Shown: piece after piece, positions 7,893 to 16,793 of the stretch | Layout of the letters: each line of letters starts with the position of its first letter | Position numbering within the stretch: the first letter of the stretch is position 1 | Assembly (NCBI GenBank): GCA_035505915.1 | Contig: DATJQI010000023.1 | Coordinates: 1-64,000 of the forward strand | Length of the DNA stretch: 64,000 nucleotides | Reading direction: 5' to 3' | Origin: 40CM-2-70-7 sp035505915 | Lineage (GTDB): Bacteria > Gemmatimonadota > Gemmatimonadetes > Gemmatimonadales > GWC2-71-9 | Position numbers and translations under genes: made by a program | The notes under the pieces: model-generated | The model's input: only the letters and a program-made list of their open reading frames with translations | Told to the model about the DNA's origin: nothing | Database searches by the model: none

Positions 7893-8572
7893 CCGCGCCG
7901 CTCGTCATCGCGCACCGCGGCGCGTCCGGCGTGGAATACGAGAACTCCCTGGCCGCCTTCCGGCGCGCCGGAGAGCTCGGCGCGGACGGGATCGAGCTGG
8001 ACATCCACGCCACCACCGACGGCGCGCTGATCGTCCATCACGACCCCGCGGTGGCGGGCACGTTCATCCCGCGCGCCACCGGTGCCGCCATCGCGGCGCT
8101 CCGCCTCCCCAACGGGGAGCCGGTCCCCACGCTCGCGCAGGCGCTCGAAGCCGCCGGGAAGCTCCGGGTGTTCGTCGAGGTCAAGACGCTGCCGCCCGGC
8201 TGGGACGGCCAGCTCTTCGCCGCGCTGGACGCCGGCCCCAACCCGGCGGGGTACGCCGTGCACGCCTTCGACCACCGGATCATCCAGCGCCTGCGGCGCC
8301 AGCGCCCCCAGCTGCAGGCGGGCGTCCTGTCGTCGTCGTACCTGGACGACAACGTGGAGCCGATCCGGGCCGCCGGCGCCCAGGTGCTCTGGGAAGACCA
8401 CGCGATGATCGACCCCGCGCTGGTCGAGGAGGTGCAGGACGCCGGCTTCGGCCTCTACGCCTGGACGCCGAACGAGATCTCCGATTTGTCCCGGCTCGCC
8501 TCCCTCGGCGTCAACGGCTTGTGCACCAACTATCCGGACCGGGCCCGGCGCGTGGTGGACGGCCTGACGTGA
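7889..8572 (+). CDS. Glycerophosphodiester phosphodiesterase
   Basis: 227 residues, GTG start overlapping the oxygenase stop (GTGA). The GDPD domain fills the protein: HRGAS with H9 and R10, ENSLAAF with E18, GADGIELDIHATTDG and the second catalytic histidine in LIVHHD, plus VEVKT and the C-terminal AWTPNE. All catalytic residues are in place and there is no signal peptide, so a cytoplasmic enzyme making glycerol-3-phosphate from glycerophosphodiesters is likely. Its place inside a CoA-thioester degradation operon is unusual. Confidence 0.88.
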   Translation: MTAPLVIAHRGASGVEYENSLAAFRRAGELGADGIELDIHATTDGALIVHHDPAVAGTFIPRATGAAIAALRLPNGEPVPTLAQALEAAGKLRVFVEVKTLPPGWDGQLFAALDAGPNPAGYAVHAFDHRIIQRLRRQRPQLQAGVLSSSYLDDNVEPIRAAGAQVLWEDHAMIDPALVEEVQDAGFGLYAWTPNEISDLSRLASLGVNGLCTNYPDRARRVVDGLT

Positions 8573-9438
8573 CCGCGCCCGATACGTCCTGGCAGGTCGC
8601 GGTGATCGGCGCCGGGACGATGGGCCACGGCATCGCCTACGCCGCGGCACTCGCGGGCTGCACCGTGACGCTCACCGACGCCCGGGAGGACGCGCTGCCC
8701 GAGGCCCGGAACCGGATCGAGTCGTTGCTCGCGGGCGGGCTGAAGCGCGGCAAACTGACCGAAGACGACCGCGCCGCCGTCCACGCGCGCCTCACCTTCG
8801 AGCCGGTGCTCGCCGGCGCGGTCCGCCACGCGGACGTCGTCATCGAGGCGGTGGTGGAGCAGATGCCGGTGAAGCAGCGCCTCTTCGCCGAGCTGGAGCG
8901 CGAGGCGCCCGACGGCGCGCTGCTCGCCACCAACACGTCCTCCCTCTCGGTGGGACAGATCGCGGCCGCCCTGAAAGAGCCCTGGCGGCTCCTCGGGATG
9001 CATTTCTTCAATCCCGTGCACTCGATGAAGCTGGTCGAGATCATCACGCACGGGCGCACCGGGGCGCCTCAGGTGGAGCGCGCCACCGCGTTCGCGCGAC
9101 TGCTGGGCAAGGAGCCGATCCTGGTGAAGGACTCGCCGGGGTTCGCGTCCAGCCGGCTGGGCGTGGTGCTGGGCCTCGAGGCGATGCGGATGCTCGAACA
9201 GGGCGTCGCCAGCGCCGAGGACATCGACAAGGCGATGGAGCTCGGCTACAACCATCCGATGGGCCCCCTCAAGCTGACCGACCTGGTCGGGCTGGACGTG
9301 CGGCTGGCGATCGCGACCTACCTCCACCAGGAGCTGAAGCTCCCGCACTACGCCCCGCCGCAGATCCTGAAGGACAAGGTGGCGAAGGGCGAGCTGGGCA
9401 AGAAGAGCGGCAAGGGGTTCTACACGTGGAGCGATTGA
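8569..9438 (+). CDS. 3-hydroxyacyl-CoA dehydrogenase, PaaH/Hbd-like
   Basis: 289 residues, GTG start overlapping the GDPD stop. The NAD-binding Rossmann motif VIGAGTMGHGIA (12-23) is followed by the catalytic HFFNPVHSMKLVEI segment and a C-terminal dimerisation domain with NHPMGPLKLTDLVGLDV. Length matches single-function 3-hydroxybutyryl-CoA dehydrogenases. It oxidises a 3-hydroxyacyl-CoA to the 3-oxoacyl-CoA taken by the thiolase of this operon. Confidence 0.9.
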   Translation: MTAPDTSWQVAVIGAGTMGHGIAYAAALAGCTVTLTDAREDALPEARNRIESLLAGGLKRGKLTEDDRAAVHARLTFEPVLAGAVRHADVVIEAVVEQMPVKQRLFAELEREAPDGALLATNTSSLSVGQIAAALKEPWRLLGMHFFNPVHSMKLVEIITHGRTGAPQVERATAFARLLGKEPILVKDSPGFASSRLGVVLGLEAMRMLEQGVASAEDIDKAMELGYNHPMGPLKLTDLVGLDVRLAIATYLHQELKLPHYAPPQILKDKVAKGELGKKSGKGFYTWSD

Positions 9439-10301
9439 CCCGCATCACGGACGTCCACATCCACATCCAGCCCTGGCGGGATCTGTTGCCCGCGGTTCAG
9501 GACGCGATGCGGAAGGGCAAGGAGGACCACTGGGCCTTCCTGCTCACGATGATGGACGACCCCAAGGCCCTGCTCGAGGTGATGGACCGGTCGGGGGTCT
9601 GGCGGGTGGGCATGGTGAATTACACCAGCCCGGACGTGATGGGGTTCACCGAGACCACCAACACGTTCATCGCGAAATACGCGCTGGCCGACCCGGAGCG
9701 GCTGATGCCCTATGGCGGGGTCCATGCCCGCTTCACCAAGGATCCGGCCGGCGACGTCGACCGTCTGGTGGACCTGGGTATCCGGTGCCTCAAAATCCAC
9801 CCTCCCCACCAGCTGTTCGCGGCCAATGCCTATACCGAGGGGCTCGACGCCCTCGCCGCCATCTACCGCCGCTGCGAGGAGCGGGGACTGCCCGTGATGG
9901 TCCACACCGGGACCAGCATCTTCCCGGGCGCCCGGTCCAAGTACGGGAATCCGATGGAGCTGGACGACGTGGCGATCGACTTCCCGGACCTCCGGATCCT
10001 GATGGCCCACGGGGGCCGGCCGCTCTACATGGAAGAAGCGTTCTTCATTCTCCGGCGTCATAAGAATGTGTGGCTCGACGTCTCCGGTATTCCGCCCTCG
10101 AAACTCCTGGAGTACTTTCCCCGTCTCGGCGAGATCGCCGACCGGGCGCTGTGGGGCACCGATTGGCCCAGCCCGGGCGTGAAGGACTTGAAGCAGAACA
10201 TCGACCAGTTCCTGGCCCTGCCGTTGTCGCACGACCAGAAGCGGGCGGTGCTCGAATCCAATCCGCTGGCGCTGTTTCCCGCCGTCCCCCAGCGGACCTG
10301 A
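9426..10301 (+). CDS. Amidohydrolase family 2 protein (metal-dependent TIM barrel)
   Basis: 291 residues from a GTG at 9426, overlapping the dehydrogenase end by 13 bases. It has the N-terminal metal motif HIH (H11, H13 in DVHIHIQ), IHPPHQ, the VMVHTGTSIFPG strand, LMAHGG with a metal histidine, and the C-terminal WGTDWP with the catalytic aspartate. This is the amidohydrolase-2 layout of decarboxylases and hydrolases such as aminocarboxymuconate-semialdehyde decarboxylase. It may process a ring-cleavage product; substrate unknown. It ends the degradation operon, 41 bases before a peptidase gene. Confidence 0.82.
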   Translation: MERLTRITDVHIHIQPWRDLLPAVQDAMRKGKEDHWAFLLTMMDDPKALLEVMDRSGVWRVGMVNYTSPDVMGFTETTNTFIAKYALADPERLMPYGGVHARFTKDPAGDVDRLVDLGIRCLKIHPPHQLFAANAYTEGLDALAAIYRRCEERGLPVMVHTGTSIFPGARSKYGNPMELDDVAIDFPDLRILMAHGGRPLYMEEAFFILRRHKNVWLDVSGIPPSKLLEYFPRLGEIADRALWGTDWPSPGVKDLKQNIDQFLALPLSHDQKRAVLESNPLALFPAVPQRT

Positions 10302-10342
10302 AGCGCAGGACCTACCCCCTTTTCACCAGGGAGCGCGCTCCA

Positions 10343-11713
10343 ATGCGTGTCGTTCGTCGTGTCAGTATCCTCACCGCCGCCACCCTGTGGCTGGCGGCCG
10401 CCGGCGCGTCGGCGCAGGCGGCGGTCGGGGCCATCGCCTACGATTCGTTCCGGCTGGCGAACGGCCTCCAGGTGCTCTACGCCGAGAAGCACACCACGCC
10501 GGTCGTGACGGTGGACCTGTGGTACCGGGTCGGGGCCCGCAACGAGCGGCCCAAGCTGTCCGGCTTCGCGCACCTCTTCGAGCACATGATGTTCCAGGGG
10601 TCGGCGCACGTCGGGAAATCCGAGCACTTCCAGTACGTGGAGCGCGCGGGCGGCGACGAGAACGGCAGCACCCACGACGACTACACCAACTACTTCGAAA
10701 CCCTGCCCTCCAACCGCCTGAACCTCGCCCTGTGGCTCGAGGCGGACCGGATGCGGTCCCTCGCCGTCACCCAGCAGAATCTCGAGAACCAGCGCCAGAC
10801 GGTGGAGGAAGAAAAACGCCTCCGGGTGGACAACCAGCCCTACGCCGGCGCCTTCCGCGGCTCCCTCATCTGGCCCTACGACAGCACCCGCTGCTTCGCT
10901 TATGCCCACCCGGGCATCGGCGTGATCGAGGATCTCGATTCCGCCAAGCTGGCGGACGTCCAGGCGTTCCACGCGACGTATTACGCCCCGAACAACACCA
11001 CGCTCGTGGTGGCGGGCGACTTTCAGCCCGCCGAGCTGAAGCGCCTGGTGACGGCCTACTTCTCGGACATTCCGAGCCAACCGGCGCCGCCGTCGGTCAC
11101 CTGCGACTACACCCTGTCGCCGGGGCTGGCGGTCCGGACGGTGGTCGATTCCCACGCGACCCTCCCGGCCGTGATCCGGGTCTACCGCATCCCGCCCGCC
11201 GCCGACGGCGACACCCCCGCGCTCGACCTGCTGAACAGCATCCTGGGCCAGGGCGAGAGCTCGCGGCTCAACGTGACGGTGGTCCGCCGCGATACCGCGG
11301 CGCTGTCGGCCTCGAGCTTCTCGGTCAACGAGCGCCGGGGCCCCGGCTCCCTTCTCATTCTGGGCATCGCCAACCGCGGCGTCGCCGCGGGGCACCTGGA
11401 CTCGCTCTTGAGCGGCCAGATCGACTCGATTCGCCGGGACGGCGTGACCGCCGACGAGCTCCGCCGGGCCCAGAACCAATACCGGGCCGGCGTGATCCAG
11501 CAGCGGGAAACGACCTTCGGCATCGCCGAAGCCCTCAACTACTACAACCTGCTCTTCCCGAGCGTGGCGGACATGAACACCGACCCCCAGCGCTACCTGG
11601 CCGTGACCGCCGACGACATCCGTCGGGTGGCGGCCAAGTATCTCGATCCGGCCAACGCGACCGTGGTGACCGTGCTGCCGCCGTCGAAGCCGCAGGCGGG
11701 AGGTGCCCAGTGA
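10343..11713 (+). CDS. Secreted M16 family zinc metallopeptidase
   Basis: 456 residues. A signal peptide (about 1-25, ending GASAQA) precedes an M16 peptidase domain with the inverted zinc motif HLFEH (H77, E80, H81) and the distal zinc ligand in the QTVEEEKRL helix, then the inactive M16 C-domain. Such proteins are periplasmic insulinase/pitrilysin-like peptidases. The ATG at 10343 follows a GGGAG ribosome site. Its stop overlaps the start of the second, zinc-less M16 protein, a common active/inactive pairing thought to form a heterodimer. Confidence 0.88.
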   Translation: MRVVRRVSILTAATLWLAAAGASAQAAVGAIAYDSFRLANGLQVLYAEKHTTPVVTVDLWYRVGARNERPKLSGFAHLFEHMMFQGSAHVGKSEHFQYVERAGGDENGSTHDDYTNYFETLPSNRLNLALWLEADRMRSLAVTQQNLENQRQTVEEEKRLRVDNQPYAGAFRGSLIWPYDSTRCFAYAHPGIGVIEDLDSAKLADVQAFHATYYAPNNTTLVVAGDFQPAELKRLVTAYFSDIPSQPAPPSVTCDYTLSPGLAVRTVVDSHATLPAVIRVYRIPPAADGDTPALDLLNSILGQGESSRLNVTVVRRDTAALSASSFSVNERRGPGSLLILGIANRGVAAGHLDSLLSGQIDSIRRDGVTADELRRAQNQYRAGVIQQRETTFGIAEALNYYNLLFPSVADMNTDPQRYLAVTADDIRRVAAKYLDPANATVVTVLPPSKPQAGGAQ

Positions 11714-13800
11714 GCGCCCGCCCCGTCGTCCTCCTGGCACTGGCGGGCGCCGTCTTCGCCGGACGGCCGGTCGCCGCGCAGGACTCGTTCCCCCCGCACG
11801 CGCCGCCGCCCGCGCCGCTCGCGCCGGTGCGCTTCCCGCCGTTCGTCGAGACCCGGCTCCCCAACGGGCTGACGCTGCTCGTGGTCGAGAGCCACGACCA
11901 GCCGATCCTCTCGGCGACGCTGTCCTTCCGGGCCGGTTCCTTCCATGATCCGGCGGGCAAGGAAGGACTCGCCGAGCTGACGGCGCAGATCGTCACGAAG
12001 GGCACGGCCACGCACTCGGCCGAGCAGATCGCCGCGACCATCGAAGGGGTGGGCGGCGGGCTGTCGGCGGATGCCGGCCCGGACTTCTTCAACATCTCGA
12101 CCAGCGCCCTGTCGGAGCACGCCGACGTCGCCCTGGGCCTCCTGGGTGAGGTGGCGCGGACCGCCACCTTCCCCGCCACCGAGCTCGACCTGGCGCGTAC
12201 CCAGGCATTGTCGTCTCTCCAGCTCGAGCTCTCACAACCCGGATCGATCGCGGGCCGGTTCTTCCGGCAGGCGATCTACGGGCGCAATCCGTACGGCCGC
12301 TCGACCTCGGAGGCCTCGTACCGGGCCATCGCGCGGGACGACGTGGCCGGCTTCGCCCGCCGGTACCTCGTGCCGTCGGGCGCCCTCCTGGTGCTGGCGG
12401 GAGACGTGACCCCCGCGGAGGCCCGGGCGTGGGCGACCAAGTTCTTCGGCTCCTGGCGGGGCGCTCCCCCGGCCGAGTCGGTTCCCGCGACGCCGCCGGC
12501 GCCCCGGAGCACGCAGATCCTGCTCATCAACCGCCCCGGCTCGGTGCAGGCCAACATCGTGCTGGGGAACACCACCTACGGTCCGCTGGACTCCTCCTAC
12601 TACGCCACGCGGCTCGCCCTGCAGGTATTGGGTGGGGGCGCCGATGCGCGGCTGTTCCAGATCCTCCGCGAACAGAAGGGCTGGACCTACGGGTCCTACG
12701 CGAACCTCGTCCGCCATCGGGGACTCGGGTACTGGCAGGCGACCTTCGAAGGCCGTACCGCCGTCGCCGACAGCGCGCTCCGCGAAATGCTCAGCCAGGT
12801 GAGCCGGATACGCACCGAGCCCATCCCCGCGGAGGAGCTGACCGCCGCGAAGGGCTTCCTGGTCGGGTCGTTCCCCTTGACGATCGAGACGTCGGATCAG
12901 GTGGCCGGAGCGGTCGCGAACGCGAAGCTGATGGGATTGGGGAACACCTACGTGCAGCATTACCGCGAACACCTGAACCAGGTCACCGCGGCCGAGGCGC
13001 GCACCGCCGCGGCCCGGGCCCTGAAGCGCGCCAATCTCACCATCGTGGTGGTGGGGGACGCGGGAACGCTCTACGACAAGCTGACCGGCATCGCGCCGGT
13101 GCAGCTGATGGACGTGGACGGCAAGCCGATGTCGCCGGCCGATCTCCACCCCAGCGCCGCCGCGCTCCCGGTCGATCCGTCTCAGATCGTGGCGCGCCGC
13201 GATTCGTTCGTCTTCCTCGTGCAGGGCCGCCCCTTCGGCGTACAGATCTCCGAGGTGCGGAAGTCGGCGGACTCGCTGGTCTATGACGAAGCCCTGAGCA
13301 TGGGTCCGATGGGCAGCCAGCACACCCTCGTACAGTTCGATCCCGCCAGCCATCACGTCCGGCAGGTCGACCAGACCGGTCAGGTGGGCGGACAGAACAG
13401 CGCCATCCACCTGCGGTATGCGGATGGCCGCGTGAAGGGGGACGTCTCCGTCCCCCAGGCCGCGGGGACACCGAAGGCGTTCACGGTGGACACCACCATC
13501 GCCGCCGACACCTACGACGACAACGCGCTCACCCTCCTGGTTCCCACCCTGCCGCTCGAGAGCGGGAAGAGCTTCAACATCGGCGTGTTCTCGTCGGGAG
13601 ACGGGGCGACGCGGGTGCTGACCGCGAAGGTCGGCGCCGCCGATACCGTCACGGTGCCGGCGGGCACGTTCCACGCGTACCACGTCGACATCACCGGGGG
13701 CCAGGCGCCCGTGGTCTTCTACATCACCACCGCTTCACCGCGCCGGATCGTCCGGATCGACGTGGTGGGTCAGCCGGTGTCGCTGGAGCTCGCGAAGTGA
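11710..13800 (+). CDS. Secreted M16-like protein without zinc motif, with C-terminal extra domain
   Basis: 696 residues from a GTG at 11710 (GTGA overlap). Signal peptide about 1-22 (ending VAAQ), then a proline-rich linker and an M16 pair of domains (about 40-450). Where the active partner has HxxEH this protein reads GLAELTAQIV, so it is presumably catalytically inactive and a partner of the preceding gene. About 235 further residues follow, with a beta-rich pattern (HTLVQFDPASHHVRQ, VTVPAGTFHAYHVD) resembling DUF3108-type outer-membrane lipid-assembly domains. The fusion is unusual. Confidence 0.82.
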   Translation: MSARPVVLLALAGAVFAGRPVAAQDSFPPHAPPPAPLAPVRFPPFVETRLPNGLTLLVVESHDQPILSATLSFRAGSFHDPAGKEGLAELTAQIVTKGTATHSAEQIAATIEGVGGGLSADAGPDFFNISTSALSEHADVALGLLGEVARTATFPATELDLARTQALSSLQLELSQPGSIAGRFFRQAIYGRNPYGRSTSEASYRAIARDDVAGFARRYLVPSGALLVLAGDVTPAEARAWATKFFGSWRGAPPAESVPATPPAPRSTQILLINRPGSVQANIVLGNTTYGPLDSSYYATRLALQVLGGGADARLFQILREQKGWTYGSYANLVRHRGLGYWQATFEGRTAVADSALREMLSQVSRIRTEPIPAEELTAAKGFLVGSFPLTIETSDQVAGAVANAKLMGLGNTYVQHYREHLNQVTAAEARTAAARALKRANLTIVVVGDAGTLYDKLTGIAPVQLMDVDGKPMSPADLHPSAAALPVDPSQIVARRDSFVFLVQGRPFGVQISEVRKSADSLVYDEALSMGPMGSQHTLVQFDPASHHVRQVDQTGQVGGQNSAIHLRYADGRVKGDVSVPQAAGTPKAFTVDTTIAADTYDDNALTLLVPTLPLESGKSFNIGVFSSGDGATRVLTAKVGAADTVTVPAGTFHAYHVDITGGQAPVVFYITTASPRRIVRIDVVGQPVSLELAK

Positions 13801-15224
13801 GCGCCGCCCTCGCCGCCCGGACCTCGGGCCCGTCGCTCCTCCTGGTCGGCGCCCTGGCCGCGTGCGCGCCGGCGGGCGCGAAGAGCAGCCAGACCCCGAC
13901 GCCGGTGGCGGCCGCGGACTCGGTCAGCGCCGAGCGTGCGCAGTATCCCTCGACGTACCGGCGGCACCCCAATCCGCCGGTCCTGATCCGCAACGCCACG
14001 ATCATGACGGCGGCGGGCCAGGAGATCGCCAACGGGTCGATTCTCTTCAAGGACGGCCGGATCGTGGCGGTGGGCGCGTCGGTGACCGCCCCGGCGGACG
14101 CCGTGGTGGTGGACGGCACCGGGAAGTTCGTCACCCCCGGCATCATCGACGTGCATTCGCACATGGGCGTGTACGCGGCGCCGGGCACCGCCGCCGAGAG
14201 TGACGGCAACGAGGCGACCCGCCCCAACACGGCCGATGTCTGGGCCGAGCACTCCTTCTGGCCGCAGGACCCGCAGATCCCGCTCGCCATCGCCGGGGGC
14301 GTCACCACCATCGAGGCCCTGCCCGGCTCGGCCAACCTGATCGGGGGGCGCAGCGCGATCCTGAAGCTGATCCCGGCCCGGACGGTGCAGGAAATGAAGT
14401 TCCCCCATGCGCCGTACGGACTGAAGATGGCGTGCGGGGAAAACCCCAAGCGGGTCTACGGGGACCGCGGCGGGCCGTCCACGCGCATGGGCAACATGGC
14501 CGGGTACCGCGAGGCGTTCATCGAGGCCGAAGCGTACCGGCGCCGGTGGGACAAGTGGAACGCCACGCATCAGGGAGACCCGCCGGACCGTGACCTGAAG
14601 CTCGAGACGCTGGCCGAAGTGCTTCGGGGTCACATCCTGGTGGAGAATCATTGCTACCGGGCCGACGAGATGGCGCAGATGATGGACCTGGGGCGGGAAT
14701 TCGGGTTCAAGATCCGGTCGTTCCATCACGCCGTGGAGGGCTACAAGATCCGGGATCTCCTGGCCGCCGCGGGCACCGGGGCCACGGTGTGGTCCGACTG
14801 GTGGGGGTTCAAGGAAGAAGCCATGGACGGCATTCACGAGAACGCCGCCCTGCTCCAGCAGGCGGGGGTCAAGGTGAACATCCATTCGGACGACGCCGGC
14901 GTGATCCAGCACCTGAACCAGGAGGCCGCGAAAGCCATGTATTACGGGATCCAGGCGGGCATTCCGGTGACCCGGGACCAGGCGCTCCGCTGGATCACGG
15001 CGAACCCGGCCTGGACCCTGGGCATCGACTCGATGGTCGGGACCCTCGAAGCGGGCAAGATGGCGGACGTCGTGCTCTGGTCGGGTGACCCGTTCTCGGT
15101 CTACAGCCGGGCGATGCAGGTCTACAACGACGGCTGGCTGGTCTACGACCGTGACGATCCGAAGCACCAACCGCGCTCCGACTTCGAGCTGGGCCAGGAG
15201 CCGCTTCCCGGGAGCGATCGATGA
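13797..15224 (+). CDS. Secreted amidohydrolase, imidazolonepropionase-like
   Basis: 475 residues, GTG at 13797 overlapping the preceding stop. The N-terminus is a lipoprotein-type signal with C23 in GALAACAPAG. The amidohydrolase-1 barrel has the metal motif HSH (H120, H122 in IIDVHSHMG), a lysine-free NHCYRADEM segment, FHHAVEGYK and the IHSDDAGV metal aspartate region, and closes with GTLEAGKMADVVLWSGDPF. It is probably a periplasmic hydrolase of a dipeptide or cyclic amide. It is translationally coupled to a second amidohydrolase that has lost the metal motif. Confidence 0.83.
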   Translation: MSAALAARTSGPSLLLVGALAACAPAGAKSSQTPTPVAAADSVSAERAQYPSTYRRHPNPPVLIRNATIMTAAGQEIANGSILFKDGRIVAVGASVTAPADAVVVDGTGKFVTPGIIDVHSHMGVYAAPGTAAESDGNEATRPNTADVWAEHSFWPQDPQIPLAIAGGVTTIEALPGSANLIGGRSAILKLIPARTVQEMKFPHAPYGLKMACGENPKRVYGDRGGPSTRMGNMAGYREAFIEAEAYRRRWDKWNATHQGDPPDRDLKLETLAEVLRGHILVENHCYRADEMAQMMDLGREFGFKIRSFHHAVEGYKIRDLLAAAGTGATVWSDWWGFKEEAMDGIHENAALLQQAGVKVNIHSDDAGVIQHLNQEAAKAMYYGIQAGIPVTRDQALRWITANPAWTLGIDSMVGTLEAGKMADVVLWSGDPFSVYSRAMQVYNDGWLVYDRDDPKHQPRSDFELGQEPLPGSDR

Positions 15225-16426
15225 TCGCGGTCATTCTCGCGCAGACCATCGCGCTCACCGGCGGGACCGTCTATCCGGTCTCCGGGCCGAAGATCGAGCA
15301 CGCGACGGTGCTCATTCGCAACGGCGCCATCGCGGCCGTCGGGACGACCGTGGCCATTCCGGCGGACGCCACCCGGATCGACGTCTCGGGCAAGTGGGTC
15401 ACGCCGGGACTCATCGACGGACTGTCGAACCTGGGGCTCGCGGAAATCGACGCGGTGCCCAACACCAACGAGAACACCACCGGGAAAGACGTGGCCGCGG
15501 CCTTCAACGTGTCGGAGGGCATCAACCCCGCCTCCACGCTGATCCCGATCAACCGGGTGGATGGCGTCACCAGCGCGCTCGCGACCCCGGGCGGCGGGTT
15601 GATCGGCGGCCAGGCCGTGCTGATCGACCTGGACGGCGGGACCATCGAGCAGATGATCGACCGGTCTCCCGCGGCGATGGTGATGGACCTGTCCGAGAAC
15701 GCGAAGAGCACGGGGAACGGCGCCCGGGCGGGGGTGGCGGCGCGGCTCCGGCAGGTGTTCACCGACGCCCTCGAATACTCCCGCCGCCGGGCCGACTACT
15801 CCCGGGCGCAGATGGAGGCCCTGGCCGCGCCGGCGGCCGACCTCGAGGCGCTCCTGCCGGTGCTGCGGGGGGAGGAGCCGGTGCTGGTGAGCGCCAACCG
15901 GAAGAGCGACATCCTCACCGCGTTGCGGATCGCGAAGGAGTTCAAGCTCAAGCTGATTCTCGCGGGCGCGTCCGAGGGATGGGAGGTCGCGTCCGAGATC
16001 GCGGCCGCCGGCGTGCCGGTGCTCGTCGCGCCGATGGACAACCTGCCCAGTTACGACGGCCTCGGCACCCGCTTCGGCAACGCCACCCTGCTCGCCCGGG
16101 CGGGAGTCAAGGTCGCGTTCTACTTCTCCGATTCACACAATGCGCGGGACATCCGGCAGCAGGCCGGCACGGCGGTCTCGTTCGGGATGACCTGGGACCA
16201 GGCCCTCCGGGCGATCACCCTCTCGCCCGCCGAGATCTTCGGTGTCGGTGACCGGTACGGCTCGCTCGACGCGGGCAAGGTGGCGAACATCGTGGTCTGG
16301 TCGGGCGATCCGTTCGAGTTCTCGACGGCCGTGGAGCACGTGTACATCCGCGGGCGGGAGATCCCGCTCACGAGCCGGCAGAAGGAGCTCCTCGATCGGT
16401 ATCGGACGGTGCCGCCTAGTTACTAG
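15221..16426 (+). CDS. Amidohydrolase-like protein lacking the metal-binding HxH
   Basis: 401 residues, ATGA overlap with the preceding gene. It is an amidohydrolase-1 fold by its N-terminal beta sandwich and the C-terminal GSLDAGKVANIVVWSGDPF, but the signature that should read DxHxH is DGLSN (66-70). The later segment where the partner has HSDD reads FSDSHN. It is therefore likely a non-catalytic or differently metallated partner of the upstream enzyme. The N-terminus is a short hydrophobic stretch that may be a weak signal peptide. It ends directly inside the terminator palindrome. Confidence 0.8.
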   Translation: MIAVILAQTIALTGGTVYPVSGPKIEHATVLIRNGAIAAVGTTVAIPADATRIDVSGKWVTPGLIDGLSNLGLAEIDAVPNTNENTTGKDVAAAFNVSEGINPASTLIPINRVDGVTSALATPGGGLIGGQAVLIDLDGGTIEQMIDRSPAAMVMDLSENAKSTGNGARAGVAARLRQVFTDALEYSRRRADYSRAQMEALAAPAADLEALLPVLRGEEPVLVSANRKSDILTALRIAKEFKLKLILAGASEGWEVASEIAAAGVPVLVAPMDNLPSYDGLGTRFGNATLLARAGVKVAFYFSDSHNARDIRQQAGTAVSFGMTWDQALRAITLSPAEIFGVGDRYGSLDAGKVANIVVWSGDPFEFSTAVEHVYIRGREIPLTSRQKELLDRYRTVPPSY

Positions 16427-16529
16427 TTGTTAGGCGGTTAGGCGGTTAGTGAAAAACACGAAAGGCGGCCTTCCGAGAGGAAGCCCGCCTTTCACTTTTC
16501 TTGCTAACCGCCTAACCGCCTAACAACTA
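16424..16529. terminator. Large nested palindrome, bidirectional terminator
   Basis: Outer arms of 26 bases, 16424-16449 and 16504-16529, are perfect reverse complements and each carries tandem GGCGGTTA/TAACCGCC units. Inside, arms 16460-16474 and 16479-16493 pair over 15 positions with one mismatch around a GAGA loop. T-rich runs flank the inner hairpin on both strands. It separates the convergent amidohydrolase and rpmA genes. Confidence 0.85.
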
Positions 16530-16534
16530 TCAAC

Positions 16535-16786
16535 TCAAGGGTACACACTCACCTTGAACCGCGTCTTGCTCCTGTGCTCGAACTTGACGTGGCCGTCGGC
16601 GACCGCGAAGAGCGTGTCGTCGGAGGCCCGGCGGACGTTGACGCCCGGATGGAACTTGGTGCCGCGCTGGCGGACCAGGATGTTTCCCGACTTCACGAAC
16701 TCCCCGCCGAAGCGCTTCACGCCCAGGTACTGGGGGTTCGAATCGCGGCCGTTTCGGGTCGAGCCGACACCCTTCTTATGAGCCAT
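16535..16786 (-). CDS. rpmA: 50S ribosomal protein L27
   Basis: 83 residues: MAHKKGVGSTRNGRDS start, then GVKRFGGEFVKSGNILVRQRGTKF-type core and ADGHVKFE near the C-terminus, all diagnostic of bL27. The protein begins directly with AHKK, so there is no cleaved N-terminal extension of the Firmicute type. It lies 7 bases after rplU in the conserved rng-rplU-rpmA order and ends at the shared bidirectional terminator. Confidence 0.97.
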   Translation of the reverse strand: MAHKKGVGSTRNGRDSNPQYLGVKRFGGEFVKSGNILVRQRGTKFHPGVNVRRASDDTLFAVADGHVKFEHRSKTRFKVSVYP

Positions 16787-16793
16787 GGAGTCC

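Noticed and set aside
10387..11709. Long in-frame extension upstream of the second M16 gene
   Set aside because: It lies out of frame within the first M16 gene; a signal peptide begins at the GTG at 11710.
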